A DNA stretch of 64,000 nt from JAKEFM01 sp035695825 (GTDB lineage Bacteria; Planctomycetota; UBA1135; JAKEFM01). The notes beneath the pieces are model-generated. The model ran no database searches, was not told the origin of the DNA, and saw only the letters and a list, made by a program, of their open reading frames with translations. The position numbers and the translations under genes are program-made. The stretch is taken from the NCBI GenBank assembly GCA_035695825.1, contig DASRRH010000029.1:1-64000 (forward strand), given 5' to 3'. Shown here in pieces: positions 7,473 to 16,983 of the stretch (position 1 is the first letter of the stretch; each line of letters opens with the position of its first letter).

Positions 7473-7985
7473 GTGCGGTTCCTCGCCCTCCTCGGGATCC
7501 TCGCCGCGCTCGTCGGCGCCGCGGTGCTCGCGGAGAGGCTCTTCCCCTCGGAGAAGGACCGGCTGCGCGAGCGCCTCGATGCGTGCGCCCGGGCGATCGA
7601 GGCGGAGGACACGGACGCCCTCGCCGGGATGCTCTCCCCTTCCTTCCGGTTCGAAGGGGAGGGGTTCCTCGGGAGCGGCGACCGCGGGCGGGCCCTCGAA
7701 CTCGTCCGCCGCCTCGCGGGAGATCCGCGCGCGATGAGGATCCGCATCGGCGAGGTGGAGGCCGATTTCGACGGGGACGGCGTCGAGGCGCGCGTCGATG
7801 GCTCCGGCTCCTACGGGAGGTTCGAGAGGAGACCGGGCCACGAACGGTTCGAGGGGACGATGACCACCTTCGCCGCGACCCTCGGACTCCGGAGGGACCC
7901 CGCGGGAACCTGGATCCTCGAGTCCGGGAAGATCGAGACGCGGGACCCCTTCTCGCGGCTCCGCGAAGGCCGCCGAGCCCGGTGA
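7473..7985 (+). CDS. Membrane-anchored protein, possibly SnoaL/NTF2-like
   Basis: 170 residues from a GTG start 6 bases after ispH. One N-terminal hydrophobic segment (FLALLGILAALVGAAVLA) is followed by LDACARAIEAEDTDALAGML and LSPSFRFEGEGFLGSGDRGRAL, a pattern seen at the start of NTF2/SnoaL-like domains. The rest reads as beta strands (RIRIGEVEADFDGDGVEARVDG). The function is unknown; cotranscription with ispH is likely. Confidence 0.55.
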   Translation: MRFLALLGILAALVGAAVLAERLFPSEKDRLRERLDACARAIEAEDTDALAGMLSPSFRFEGEGFLGSGDRGRALELVRRLAGDPRAMRIRIGEVEADFDGDGVEARVDGSGSYGRFERRPGHERFEGTMTTFAATLGLRRDPAGTWILESGKIETRDPFSRLREGRRAR

Positions 7986-8000
7986 GCCTCGGGGCCGCCT

Positions 8001-9086
8001 CTACCCGGCGGCCGACCGGAGGATCGGCTCGACCTCGCGCGGGTCGAGCCCTTCGACGACCTCGACCCTGCCGACCCCCCTCGGCAGGGCGAACGCGAGC
8101 CTTCCGCCGCGCGCCTTCTTGTCGGCGGGGAGCGCCGCGAAGACGGCGCCGGGGTCGAGGCGCGGGAGGGAGGTCGGCAGTCCGAGCGCGCCGAGGACCC
8201 CCTCGACCCGCGCCCGCTCGAGGGGATCGAACATCCCCCGGGCCTCGGCGACGCGACACTCGAGGACCATTCCGACCGCGACGGCCCGCCCGTGCGGGAC
8301 CGCGAACCCGCTCGCCTTCTCGATCGCGTGCCCGATCGTGTGGCCGAAGTTGAGCTTCCGCCGTTCGCCCGACTCCCGCTCGTCCCGGGAGACGATCCCG
8401 GCCTTGACGGCGACCGCCCGGCGGACGACCTCGAGGATCCGCTCGGGGTCTCGACGCAGCCGCTCCGCGCCGCCGGCTCCGGCGCTCCCCTCGAGCAGCA
8501 CGAAGAGCTCGGGGTCCCCCACGACCGCCGCCTTCACGGCCTCGGAGAGCCCCGTCGCGAAACCTTCGTCCGGGAGCGTCCCGAGGAAGGAGAGGTCGCA
8601 GAGGACCGCGCGCGGCTGATGGAACGCCCCGGCGAGGTTCTTCCCCGCGGGGAGGTCGATCGCGGTCTTCCCCCCCACGGCCGCGTCGACCATCCCGAGG
8701 AGCGTCGTCGGCACCGCGACCCAGGGGATCCCGCGGTGCCAGGTCGCGGCCGCGAAGCCGACGAGGTCGGTCAGGGACCCGCCGCCCGCCGCGACGACGA
8801 GGGAGCCCCGGTCGAGCCCCGCCCGGGAGAAGGCCTCCCAGGCGGCGAGGAGCCGCTCGGGGCTCTTCGCTCCCTCTCCGCCGGGGACGGGGAATCGGGC
8901 CGCCGGCCCGGGCGACTCCCCCAGGCTCCGGTGGCGCGCGGCGATCTCCTCGTCCAAGGCGTAGAGGATCGAGGTCGGGGCGAGCCGCGCGAGGAGCTCG
9001 CGAAGCTCCGCGAAGACCCCCTCCCCGATGCGGACCGAATAGGAGCGCTCCCCGAGAGAGACCTCGACGACTGCACGCCGGGCCAT
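8001..9086 (-). CDS. aroB: 3-dehydroquinate synthase
   Basis: Second step of the shikimate pathway: DAHP to 3-dehydroquinate, needing NAD and a divalent metal. 361 residues, the usual length. Signatures are GGGSLTDLVGFAAATWHRGIPWVAVPTTLL, the DAAVGGKTAIDLPAGKNLAGAFHQP block, GLSEAVKAAVVGD, and the metal-binding NFGHTIGHAIE. The ATG lies 2 bases after the stop of the upstream membrane protein gene, indicating an operon. Confidence 0.95.
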   Translation of the reverse strand: MARRAVVEVSLGERSYSVRIGEGVFAELRELLARLAPTSILYALDEEIAARHRSLGESPGPAARFPVPGGEGAKSPERLLAAWEAFSRAGLDRGSLVVAAGGGSLTDLVGFAAATWHRGIPWVAVPTTLLGMVDAAVGGKTAIDLPAGKNLAGAFHQPRAVLCDLSFLGTLPDEGFATGLSEAVKAAVVGDPELFVLLEGSAGAGGAERLRRDPERILEVVRRAVAVKAGIVSRDERESGERRKLNFGHTIGHAIEKASGFAVPHGRAVAVGMVLECRVAEARGMFDPLERARVEGVLGALGLPTSLPRLDPGAVFAALPADKKARGGRLAFALPRGVGRVEVVEGLDPREVEPILRSAAG

Positions 9087-9088
9087 CC

Positions 9089-10453
9089 TCAGGGCTCGAC
9101 GGGAGCGCGCGGAGGGGAGGGCGACCGGAACCCTCGCTCCCGGTATCGGCGGAAGACCTCCGCTCGCCACTCCGCCGCCTGTCGCCGCTCGCGGCGCAGG
9201 ACCGCGAGGAACCACGCCCCGCTCGCCGCCGTCGTCGCGACGGCGATCCAGGCCATGCTCCTCCCGAAACCCGAGCGGGGCTCCTCGTAGCGCGTGACGC
9301 GCCTCGCGACGAAGAGAGGCGCCTGGACCGTCTCGCCGCCGACCGCCGCGTAGGCGTGGCTCTTGAGGAAGTGGCCGTGCACCCAGACGAAATCGCCGCG
9401 CGCGAGCCCTTGCGGCACGATCGCGGGGGGCGCGTCGACCCGCACGACGCCCGTCGCCTGGTTGAGGAGCCAGCCGACGTCGATCGACGCGAGACGCGCG
9501 GGGTTCTCGGACGCCGGATAGCGGAGGAACGCGTCGGCGAGCCCTCCGAAGAGCCTGTAGGCCCCTCCGCGATGCGCCGCCGGCGCGGCGACGAGGTCGT
9601 CGAGCCGCTCGCGGTCGAGTTCGGGCGCCGCTGCGAAGTCCGTCTCCCCCCCATCCCGCGCGAAGGAGAGGAGGTGATAGTAGGGCTCCTCCTCGATCCG
9701 CTCCTTCTCGGCCGCCGTCTCGTCGCGAACGCGGGAGAGGATCGAGGGATCGAGCGTCCGGACCGGATCGGAGGCGGGGACGGAGGGGACGAGGCGCTTC
9801 CCCACGAAGAGAGGGGCGGTCGCCGAGGCGCCGTCGACGGTCCCTTGGAAAACCTTCCAGAAGAACCCGTCGAGCCGGACAAAGTCGTCCCGCGACGTCC
9901 CCGAGTCGCGAAGGACGGCGAAGAAGACCAGGTCCCCCCCCTCGCGCCGGATCGCGCCGCGGCCGTGCTCGGGACGGCACGGGAGCGAGGGGTCCGACGC
10001 GACCGTCTCGATCGAGAGCACGCGACCGCGAGTCCGGAAGATCTCTCCCCGGTACCGCGCCGGATCCTTCCCGATCGCCCCCGGGTCGGGCTCCCCGACT
10101 CCGGCTCCCTCAAAGGGATCGGCAGGGAGGTTCTCCACCGCGGCGAGGAGGTGCCCGAGGGGACCCGATTCGAGATCGAGCCGCTCGGCCGCGGTCGCGT
10201 CCCGAGTTTCCCGGAGGAGGACCTCCCGGTCGAGGGGCGGCCGGGGAGGCAGGGCAGGGGCGCTCGTCGGACCCGGGACTTGGAAGCGGCCTTCCTTCGC
10301 GAGGCGCCCTCGGACCGACGAGACCAAGTAGAGCAGCGAGCCGAGGAGCGCGAGCGCGCCGAAGCACAGGACTGCGAGGCGCGCTCTTTCCCGAACCGTG
10401 AGCCCCCCGCGGGGGGCTCCCTTCGGATCGTAGAGGCCGAATCCCGACTTCAC
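9089..10453 (-). CDS. Two-span membrane protein of unknown function
   Basis: 454 residues. One hydrophobic segment lies near residues 24-45 (LAVLCFGALALLGSLLYLV) and a second near the C-terminus (MAWIAVATTAASGAWFLAVL), leaving a large middle domain probably outside the cytoplasm. The middle holds two related blocks (FFWKVFQGTVDGASATAPLFVGKRLV; FVWVHGHFLKSH ... APLFVARRV), suggesting an internal duplication of an OB- or Nfe-like beta domain. No family was recognised. It is cotranscribed with aroB. Confidence 0.6.
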   Translation of the reverse strand: MKSGFGLYDPKGAPRGGLTVRERARLAVLCFGALALLGSLLYLVSSVRGRLAKEGRFQVPGPTSAPALPPRPPLDREVLLRETRDATAAERLDLESGPLGHLLAAVENLPADPFEGAGVGEPDPGAIGKDPARYRGEIFRTRGRVLSIETVASDPSLPCRPEHGRGAIRREGGDLVFFAVLRDSGTSRDDFVRLDGFFWKVFQGTVDGASATAPLFVGKRLVPSVPASDPVRTLDPSILSRVRDETAAEKERIEEEPYYHLLSFARDGGETDFAAAPELDRERLDDLVAAPAAHRGGAYRLFGGLADAFLRYPASENPARLASIDVGWLLNQATGVVRVDAPPAIVPQGLARGDFVWVHGHFLKSHAYAAVGGETVQAPLFVARRVTRYEEPRSGFGRSMAWIAVATTAASGAWFLAVLRRERRQAAEWRAEVFRRYRERGFRSPSPPRAPVEP

Positions 10454-10641
10454 GGACGCCCCTTCCTCGTCTCCCGGAGCCTCCGTCCGGCCGCGACGTG
10501 GGATTCGAAGGAGCCGTGCACGGCGGAACGGCCCCGGATTGTAGCGCCTCGTCCGGGCGCGGCCGCCGGCGTCCTTTTGAGGGGCGCCGGAGCCGGGCGT
10601 ATCCTCTCGTCCCCTCCGACCCAGGCGGGGAAGAAAGGGCC

Positions 10642-11712
10642 ATGGCGACCGAGTTCACCCTCGCAGGAATCGCCGATCGCATCGGCGGGCAGGTCCACGG
10701 CGACGGCTCGATCCGCATCGCGCGGGTCCGCGACCTGGCGGCCGCAGAGCCGGGAGACCTCTCGTTCCTCTCGAACCCCCGGTACCGGCCCCTCCTCGCA
10801 CGCACGCGCGCCTCCGCCGTCATCGTCGGAGCCGCCGAGACCGGCGCCCCCTGCGCGATCATCCGGGTGGCCGACCCCTACCTCGGCCTGTGCCGGGCGC
10901 TCCAGATCTTCCACCCCGCCGCCCTCCCCCGCTCCCCGGGGACCCACCCGAGCGCCGTGGTCGATCCGACCGCCTCCGTCTCTCCGAAGGCCCACGTCGG
11001 CCCGAACTGCGTCGTCGAGGCGGGCGCTCGGATCCGGAACGGGGTCGTCCTGCGGGCCTCGGTCTTCGTCGGGGAGCGGAGCACGGTCGGGGAGGACTCC
11101 TACCTCTACCCGGGCGTCGTCGTGCGGGAGGGGATCCGCATCGGAAAGCGGGTCATCCTCCACCCGGGCGTCGTGATCGGGGCGGACGGCTTCGGCTACG
11201 CCCGCGAAGGGAGCGCGCACCGCAAGATCCCTCAGGTCGGGGGCGTCGAGATCGGAGACGACGTCGAGATCGGGGCGAACTCGACCGTCGACCGCGGGGC
11301 CCTCGGAGACACCCGGATCGGTCGCGGAACGAAGATCGACAACCTGGTCATGGTCGCCCACAACGTCGTCGTCGGAGAGGACTGCATCCTCGTGGCGCAG
11401 GCGGGGATCGCGGGGAGCACGAAGATCGGCGATCGCGTGACGATCGCCGCGCAGGCGGGCCTGACCGGCCACATCGAGATCGGCGACGACGCGGTGATCG
11501 GGCCGCAGTCGGGGATTCCGCGCTCGCTCCCGGCGGGCGCGGTCGTCTCCGGCACCCCCCCGCTCCCGCACCGCGAGAACATGCGGCTGTGGGCCGCGAC
11601 GCCCCGGATCTCGCGGACCCCCGAGCGGCTCGACGCAGTCGAGAAGAAGCTCCGCGCGCTCGAGGCTCGGCGGAAGGGGCGGACGCCGCCGGCTAGCCCC
11701 CGCCCGCGTTGA
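10642..11712 (+). CDS. lpxD: UDP-3-O-acylglucosamine N-acyltransferase
   Basis: Third step of lipid A synthesis, transferring a second hydroxyacyl chain to the glucosamine. 356 residues. The N-terminal uridine-binding domain (FTLAGIADRIGGQVHGD ... DLSFLSNPRY) is followed by a left-handed beta-helix of hexapeptide repeats from about residue 100 to 310, with the LpxD core GADGFGYA and NLVMVAHNVVVGEDC that carries the catalytic His. A C-terminal helix ends in EKKLRALEARRKG. It shows that the organism makes lipid A or a similar outer-membrane lipid. Confidence 0.95.
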   Translation: MATEFTLAGIADRIGGQVHGDGSIRIARVRDLAAAEPGDLSFLSNPRYRPLLARTRASAVIVGAAETGAPCAIIRVADPYLGLCRALQIFHPAALPRSPGTHPSAVVDPTASVSPKAHVGPNCVVEAGARIRNGVVLRASVFVGERSTVGEDSYLYPGVVVREGIRIGKRVILHPGVVIGADGFGYAREGSAHRKIPQVGGVEIGDDVEIGANSTVDRGALGDTRIGRGTKIDNLVMVAHNVVVGEDCILVAQAGIAGSTKIGDRVTIAAQAGLTGHIEIGDDAVIGPQSGIPRSLPAGAVVSGTPPLPHRENMRLWAATPRISRTPERLDAVEKKLRALEARRKGRTPPASPRPR

Positions 11713-12160
11713 GGAGGGTGTGGAGGCGGAGCATCGCCTGCCGGTTCGCCTCGAACTCGAGGCGCTGGTAGGCCCGCTGGAAATCCTCCCAACACCACTC
11801 GCTCAGGTCGGGACCGAGGAGGAGGGGCGGCTCGTCGGCGCCGGGGATCTGGCAGGCGTAGGCCCACTCGATCAGGTCGAGGCCGCCGACGTGCGTCCGT
11901 TCGACGGCGCGGAGGTCGAGGAGGGTCTGCATCCGATCGACCCCGATCTCCTCGCGGACGCGGCGGCGCACCGCGCGGACGACGTCCTCCGAGGGGCGGA
12001 TCGGCCCGACGATCGGGCCCCAAAGAGCCTCCGCCCTCGGACGCGCGCGCACCAGGAGATACCGGACGTCGCGTCCGGCGAACCGGTAGACGAACACCTT
12101 CACGCGATGGGCAATCTCGATCATCGCCCGCCGGCCCGGGGTCGGCCGGCTCCGGGACAT
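11693..12160 (-). CDS. NUDIX hydrolase
   Basis: 155 residues. A near-complete Nudix box lies at GPIRPSEDVVRAVRRRVREEIGV; the first Glu of REUxEE is replaced by Arg, while the EE pair that binds metal is kept. Upstream VKVFVYRFAGRDVRYLLVRAR is the usual first strand pair. The ATG at 12160 has GAGGAG upstream; ATG 12124 is an alternative. The 3' end overlaps lpxD by 20 bases tail to tail. The substrate cannot be told. Confidence 0.8.
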   Translation of the reverse strand: MSRSRPTPGRRAMIEIAHRVKVFVYRFAGRDVRYLLVRARPRAEALWGPIVGPIRPSEDVVRAVRRRVREEIGVDRMQTLLDLRAVERTHVGGLDLIEWAYACQIPGADEPPLLLGPDLSEWCWEDFQRAYQRLEFEANRQAMLRLHTLLNAGGG

Positions 12161-12248
12161 ACCCGCGTGCTCCTCTTCGACTACGGAGGAGGCCGACTGA
12201 AGGGCCGGGGATCCCGGGGTCGCGCTGCGAGGCTCGCCCGCAAGCAGG

Positions 12249-14075
12249 CTACAGGACGGGTCCCGCGTCGCCGGGCAGGAGGAGGGTTCGCACGACCGGG
12301 AGCGGGGGGGCGCCGCAGGAGAGGAAGGCATCGTGGAAGGCCCCGAGGTCGAGCGCCCCCCCCTTCGCCTGCCGCCAGTCGTCCCGGAGCTTGAGGATCA
12401 TCTTCTTCCCCAGCGTGTAGGCGAGGTAGGTCGGGTCCGAGGTCCCCCGCTTCGCCTCGCGCTCCGCGACGGCGAGCTCGACGTGAGCGTGCTCGACGAA
12501 GAACCGCGTCGCCTCGGCCAGGGTCATCTCCCGCGTGTGGAGGCGGATCCCGACGACGTACCGGCAGGCTCGGACGAGGGCGAGCTGCAGCTGCGCGAGC
12601 CGCAGCCTCGGATCCCCGCCCCCGAACCCTTCCTCGACCACCACCTCCTCGCAGTAGTGCGCCCACCCCTCGACGTTGCTCGTCGAGCGGAGGAAGCGCC
12701 GCACGATCGAGGGGTGGAGGCGCAGCCGCTCCATCTGCGTGAAGTGGCCGGGGAAGGCCTCGTGCGCCGAGACGATCAGGAGCGCGTAGCGGTTGAAGAA
12801 CCGCAGCTCCTCCTCCGCCCGGGCCGGAGGAGTCTCCGGCTTGGGGAGGGTGACGGAGTAGAAGGCCTCGCGCGCGACCCGCTCGAGCGGGCCCGGGGAG
12901 TCCATCGACGCGAACGTGTACGCGCGCGCGAAGGGCGGGGTCGGCCGCACGGTCGGCCGCGATTCGCCCGGGAAGGTGACGAGGCGCTTCTCGACGCAGA
13001 AGCGACGAAGCTCCGCGAGCCCCGCCTCGGCCGCCGGGACGACCGCTTCCGCCGCCGGGTGCTCGGCGGCGATCCGGGCGAGGGCCGCCTTCGGCCCCTC
13101 GCCGGGGGCGACCTTCTCGGCCGTCTGCGCGAGGAGCTCCTGGAGTCGCTCGACCTCGTCCTCTCCGATCAGGAGGAGGCGGTCGAGCGGGATCGAGACG
13201 CTCTCCTCGAGGAAGAGCTTGTTCCGGAAGCGCTCCTCGCCGAGCGCGAAGGGACCGGAGGACCGCGGCAGGAGCTCCTCCTCGAGGAAACGGAGGTACG
13301 CCCCGAGCGCCTGCCGGCCGCGGTCGAGCGCGTCGTCGAAGGCCGCCTCCTGGTCCGGCTCGAGCGCTCCCGGAACGAAAGCCTCGGCGGCTTCCGTCTC
13401 GAGGTAGGCGATCGCCCCCTTCGTCTGGTCGATCGCGACCTCGGTCCAGACCCTCGGCGGGCTCTTCAGGTTGCGACGCCCGGCCTCGAGCACGGCCGGC
13501 GCCGCCTTCGCCCGCGCGACGACCGCCGCCGCGCGCGTCGGGGCCGGAGCGAAGTCCCGGACGAGGAGGGTGTGGAACCCCTCGCTCACGCGCCGGAGGT
13601 AGTAGTTCGGGTCGGTCTCCCAGCGCCGGATCGACTCGAGCTCCAGCCGGTCCGCCTTGATGCGGTCGGCGAGCAGGCCGCGGTCGACGCGGCGGTCCCC
13701 CGTGAGGTCGCGCGGGTCGATCGTGTCGAGATCCCGGTAGAGCCGACTCAGGGTCGCGACCGTCGCCGCGATCGTCTCGCGCGAGAGGTCCCCGAGCTCT
13801 CCGTCCCGGCCGTGAAACCCGCTCCGCGTCGCCTCGACCGGGTCGTGGCGGAAGATCGCGTCGAGGTAGATCGCGACGACCTGGTCGAAGCGCTGCTCCG
13901 CGACCGAGCCCGGCGCGGGGCGGGTCGGCTCGACGGCGAGGAGCTCCTCGATCGTCGCGTACGTCCTCTTCGCCTGCACCCCGACCTCGCGCCGGAACTC
14001 CTGGCAGGCGGCGAGGAGCGCGATCGAGCCGGCGGGGACGAGAGACCAAGCCGCAAGGGTCCGGGGGCGTGCCAT
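12249..14075 (-). CDS. DUF885 family putative metallopeptidase, lipoprotein
   Basis: 608 residues with a lipoprotein signal (GSIALLAAC). The DUF885 zinc-peptidase landmarks are present: HEAFPGHFTQ near residue 438 and EGWAHYCEEVV near residue 467, which supply HExxxGH-type ligands and the downstream Glu. N-terminal LDAIFRHDPVEATRSGFHGRDGEL is also typical of the family. The members are predicted dipeptidases or oligopeptidases of the periplasm; the exact substrate is unknown. Confidence 0.88.
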   Translation of the reverse strand: MARPRTLAAWSLVPAGSIALLAACQEFRREVGVQAKRTYATIEELLAVEPTRPAPGSVAEQRFDQVVAIYLDAIFRHDPVEATRSGFHGRDGELGDLSRETIAATVATLSRLYRDLDTIDPRDLTGDRRVDRGLLADRIKADRLELESIRRWETDPNYYLRRVSEGFHTLLVRDFAPAPTRAAAVVARAKAAPAVLEAGRRNLKSPPRVWTEVAIDQTKGAIAYLETEAAEAFVPGALEPDQEAAFDDALDRGRQALGAYLRFLEEELLPRSSGPFALGEERFRNKLFLEESVSIPLDRLLLIGEDEVERLQELLAQTAEKVAPGEGPKAALARIAAEHPAAEAVVPAAEAGLAELRRFCVEKRLVTFPGESRPTVRPTPPFARAYTFASMDSPGPLERVAREAFYSVTLPKPETPPARAEEELRFFNRYALLIVSAHEAFPGHFTQMERLRLHPSIVRRFLRSTSNVEGWAHYCEEVVVEEGFGGGDPRLRLAQLQLALVRACRYVVGIRLHTREMTLAEATRFFVEHAHVELAVAEREAKRGTSDPTYLAYTLGKKMILKLRDDWRQAKGGALDLGAFHDAFLSCGAPPLPVVRTLLLPGDAGPVL

Positions 14076-14184
14076 GGGGCCTTCCTCCCGCCGGGCTTCG
14101 GCGCGAGCCCGCGCGGGGCGGGGATTCTAAGGGGTCTCCGGAGATTGCGAATCCGAGATCCCCCTCCGGCGTCCGTCCCCCCGA

Positions 14185-15234
14185 CTAGCGCCGGCCTTCC
14201 CGCGCACGCCGGCGCGCCTCCTCGACGACCTCCCGGACGCTGCGGATCACGAGGTCGGGCTCGTCCCAGTGGATCTCGTGGCCGCTCGCCTCGGCCCGAA
14301 CCTGCCGACCGATCCGCGAGAGCCCCGCGAGGTCCTGCTGCAGGCGCTCTCGATCCAGGTCCAGGGCGCGGGCCTGCTCCGGAGTCACGTCGGGGTCCGG
14401 AGGATCCTTCCGGCCTCCTCGCGTGAGGATCACGAGGGGGAGATCGCCCAGAGGATGGGACCGCCCGCCGCGCGACTCGAAGACGCGGCCGAGGTCGACC
14501 CGCATCTGTTCTCTCGTGTCGAAGTCCACGTTCCTATAGCCGGGACGCGATCGCGCCCAAGCCCGGAGACGGCGGACTTCGGGGGGGAGCTTCTCCTCGG
14601 GATCCGGGAACGCGTTCCGGGTCTCGGGGGCGGGCGCCGCTCGGGCGGACTCCGGCCCTTTCCCTTCGTCCGGATCGGGCTCGAAGAGCCTCTCCCACTC
14701 GGCGTCCGAGTAGCCCCTCGGGCGCACGAGGTGGACCTTGCCTCCCATGCGTCCCACCAACATCTGCATGTCCTCGTGGGAGCTGTCCACGAGGACCATC
14801 CCCACCACTTCGGCCGGGAACTCCTCGCGGAAGATCCGGACGTAGATCCCGCCGAAGGAGTGTCCGACCAGGACGTACGGCGGCGAGACCGCCGCGGCGC
14901 GAAGCAGCGCGTGGAGTTCCTCGGAGATCCGCTCGCCCGTGCGCGGGGTCGGCCCCGGCTCGCTCCAGGCGAAGCCCGCCCGGTCGTAGCTGCAGGTCGC
15001 CGTAAACCTCGCAACCTCGGGCTGGACCAGGGCCCAGTCGAGGGAGCAGGCCCCGGCCCCCGCCTCGAAGACGACGACGGGGCTCCCTTCGCCGAGGGCG
15101 TGGAGGTGCATCCTGCGGCCATCGACGTCGACGAGCCGACCGGGCGGCGCGGGATCCTCCTGCGTCGGGCGCGTGGCTGGACGGGGCTCCGGAACCCCGA
15201 GAGCCCCCAGGACTGCAAGGGCGGCGGCAAGCAT
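14185..15234 (-). CDS. Exported alpha/beta-fold hydrolase
   Basis: 349 residues with a short signal-like N-terminus (MLAAALAVLGALG). Alpha/beta hydrolase features: VVVFEAGAGACSLDW oxyanion region, CSYDRAGFAWSEPG, nucleophile elbow GHSFGG, FPAEVVGMVLVDSSHEDM, and a C-terminal HEIHWDEPDLV with the catalytic His. The RAGFAWSEPGPTPRT region resembles proline-iminopeptidase or epoxide-hydrolase-like lipases. The substrate is unknown. Confidence 0.85.
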   Translation of the reverse strand: MLAAALAVLGALGVPEPRPATRPTQEDPAPPGRLVDVDGRRMHLHALGEGSPVVVFEAGAGACSLDWALVQPEVARFTATCSYDRAGFAWSEPGPTPRTGERISEELHALLRAAAVSPPYVLVGHSFGGIYVRIFREEFPAEVVGMVLVDSSHEDMQMLVGRMGGKVHLVRPRGYSDAEWERLFEPDPDEGKGPESARAAPAPETRNAFPDPEEKLPPEVRRLRAWARSRPGYRNVDFDTREQMRVDLGRVFESRGGRSHPLGDLPLVILTRGGRKDPPDPDVTPEQARALDLDRERLQQDLAGLSRIGRQVRAEASGHEIHWDEPDLVIRSVREVVEEARRRAREGRR

Positions 15235-15393
15235 CGAGATCCTCTTCGCGCCGTCGCGACGCGGGCGCGGCTCAGGGAATCGGAAGGCGTCGCGGGCAGG
15301 CCTCCTCGAGCCGGAGACCGTCGGAACGGGGGGGGGTCCAGGCGGTTCCGGGGGGGTTCGACTTCCGATGGGCAGGAGCCCCCGCGGGAGCGC

Positions 15394-16452
15394 TCAGACC
15401 GGATCCTTCCCCGGCCGGAGCCGCGCCAGCTCTTGGCGCAGGCGCTCGACCTCCTCGCGCAGACCGCGGATCTCCTCCTCGTTGGCCCGGAGACGGTCTC
15501 CCGAGACCTCCGGCGCCGTAGGGAGGGGAGTCTGAGCCCGGGGAGCGCGAAGGCCGCGGGGGCCGCGGCCGGGAGGCCCGCCGCTCGGCCCCGGCCCGGG
15601 CCGTCCGGGGGAGTCCGGGGGAAGCGTCCCCGGCAAGTCGGGAAGGGGGGGAATCGCCTCGGCGAGGCCACGGAGCCGCGCGGCCTCCTCGGCCGCCTTC
15701 GCCGACTGCGCCCGGAGCAGGAAGCCCCTCGCCTTCCGGTAGGCCTCCTCGCGAGCCGGCGGCGCCGTTGTATTCGGGGCCTGCGGAGAGCACGCGCCGC
15801 CGGGGACGGCCCCCTCGGAATCGATCCCCCCCGGTGGACCCGGAGTCCCGGGCCGCGCGGGCGCGGGAAGACCGGGGGGAGCGGGCGGAGCGGCCGCCGA
15901 CGGCGGAGCCGCAGGGGCGGAAGGAGCTTGGGCCGCAGCGGGTGCGGCGGGCGCGACTTCACGCGCGATCTCGGAGAGCTTCCGGCCATCGAGCTCTTCG
16001 AGAACCCGGTATCGATCCACCAGGTCGGACCCGAGGAGAACGCGGACCTCGCCGCGGGCTCGCTCCCCGAGGTCCCGAGCGAGCCGTTCGAGAGCCGCGG
16101 CCTGCTCGGCCAACCTCCGCGAGGCCGCTTCGAGTCGAGGGACCTGCTCGCCGAGCAACCGCTCGGCCCGGCGCACGGCGTCGCTCTGGGCTCCGGATCC
16201 GCCCGCTGCGTCCGACTGCGCCAGGACGCGCAGCCCCTCGAGGCTTCCGCGGAGTGCTCGCACGCGTGTCCGGGCCGCTTCCACCTGTCCCGTCGCGCCG
16301 TCCACCTGAGCGCGCGCGGCCTCGACCTCCGGCGCCGCGGGGCGAGGAGTTGCGGTCGGGGCCCGGACCGGCGTGGGGGGGGTCGACGCCTCCTGCCTGG
16401 AGGCGGCGCACGCGCAGAGGGCGAGCAGGGCGGACGTCAGAACGACGCTCAT
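15394..16452 (-). CDS. Coiled-coil lipoprotein with Pro/Ala-rich linker
   Basis: 352 residues with a lipoprotein-type start (LLALCACAAS). Residues 40-150 form an Ala/Arg/Glu-rich heptad region (AARAQVDGATGQVEAARTRV), then a long Pro/Ala/Gly linker, then a second short coiled coil at the end (EEEIRGLREEVERLRQELARL). No enzyme motif. It lies 3 bases downstream of the anti-sigma gene and probably belongs to that envelope-stress operon. Confidence 0.65.
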   Translation of the reverse strand: MSVVLTSALLALCACAASRQEASTPPTPVRAPTATPRPAAPEVEAARAQVDGATGQVEAARTRVRALRGSLEGLRVLAQSDAAGGSGAQSDAVRRAERLLGEQVPRLEAASRRLAEQAAALERLARDLGERARGEVRVLLGSDLVDRYRVLEELDGRKLSEIAREVAPAAPAAAQAPSAPAAPPSAAAPPAPPGLPAPARPGTPGPPGGIDSEGAVPGGACSPQAPNTTAPPAREEAYRKARGFLLRAQSAKAAEEAARLRGLAEAIPPLPDLPGTLPPDSPGRPGPGPSGGPPGRGPRGLRAPRAQTPLPTAPEVSGDRLRANEEEIRGLREEVERLRQELARLRPGKDPV

Positions 16453-16455
16453 TGG

Positions 16456-16983
16456 TCAACCTCCCTGCCGCGCGGCCGGGAGGCCCTCGCGGCGAAGTTC
16501 GCGAACGCGCCCGAGGACCGCGTCGATCCGCGCGGCGAGCCGAGAGCCAGCGGTGGCGTCGGCCTGTTCCGCGGCGAGGAGCAACCGCAACGACGCGGCG
16601 TCGAGCTCGAGCGAGTCGAGCAGAGCGGCTTGGCGGGCGACCGGGTCGCCCGCGGAGAGGGTCCCCTCTCGACGGAGGACCAGCTCCGGGCGCAGGGCGA
16701 GGAGGAGCGCCGCCGCGGCGACGGCGGCAGGAACTCCGAATCGACGCAGCGGCAGGCGTCGGTCGCGGAGAAGCGCCGCCTCGGCGACGCGATCCCGGAA
16801 CGAGAGGGGGACGGCCGCGACTCGGCCCTGTCGGACCGCGTCGTCGGCGCGGCGGAGGCGCTCGATCTCGGCGCGGCAGGAAGCGCAGACTCCGAGGTGC
16901 GCCTGCGCCTCCCGCGCCCGCCCGTCGGGGAGCTCGCCGTCGACGAGCGCGCTCAGGTCCTCGGGCGGAAACTCACACCACAC
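16456..16983 (-). CDS. Anti-sigma factor with N-terminal zinc-finger (ZAS) domain
   Basis: 175 residues from a GTG start that overlaps the end of the sigma gene by 11 bases. The N-terminus has LSALVDGELP and AHLGVCASC, the HX3CX2C zinc motif of ZAS-type anti-sigma factors. A single membrane span follows (VPAAVAAAALLLAL), with a Leu/Ala-rich helical periplasmic part. Predicted to hold the cognate ECF sigma factor at the membrane until an envelope signal arrives. Confidence 0.85.
   Translation of the reverse strand: MWCEFPPEDLSALVDGELPDGRAREAQAHLGVCASCRAEIERLRRADDAVRQGRVAAVPLSFRDRVAEAALLRDRRLPLRRFGVPAAVAAAALLLALRPELVLRREGTLSAGDPVARQAALLDSLELDAASLRLLLAAEQADATAGSRLAARIDAVLGRVRELRREGLPAARQGG

Noticed and set aside
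10495..10515. ATTCGAA sequence resembling a tRNA T-loop upstream of lpxD
   Set aside because: The flanking bases do not form a 5-bp T-stem, and no acceptor or anticodon stem can be drawn around it.
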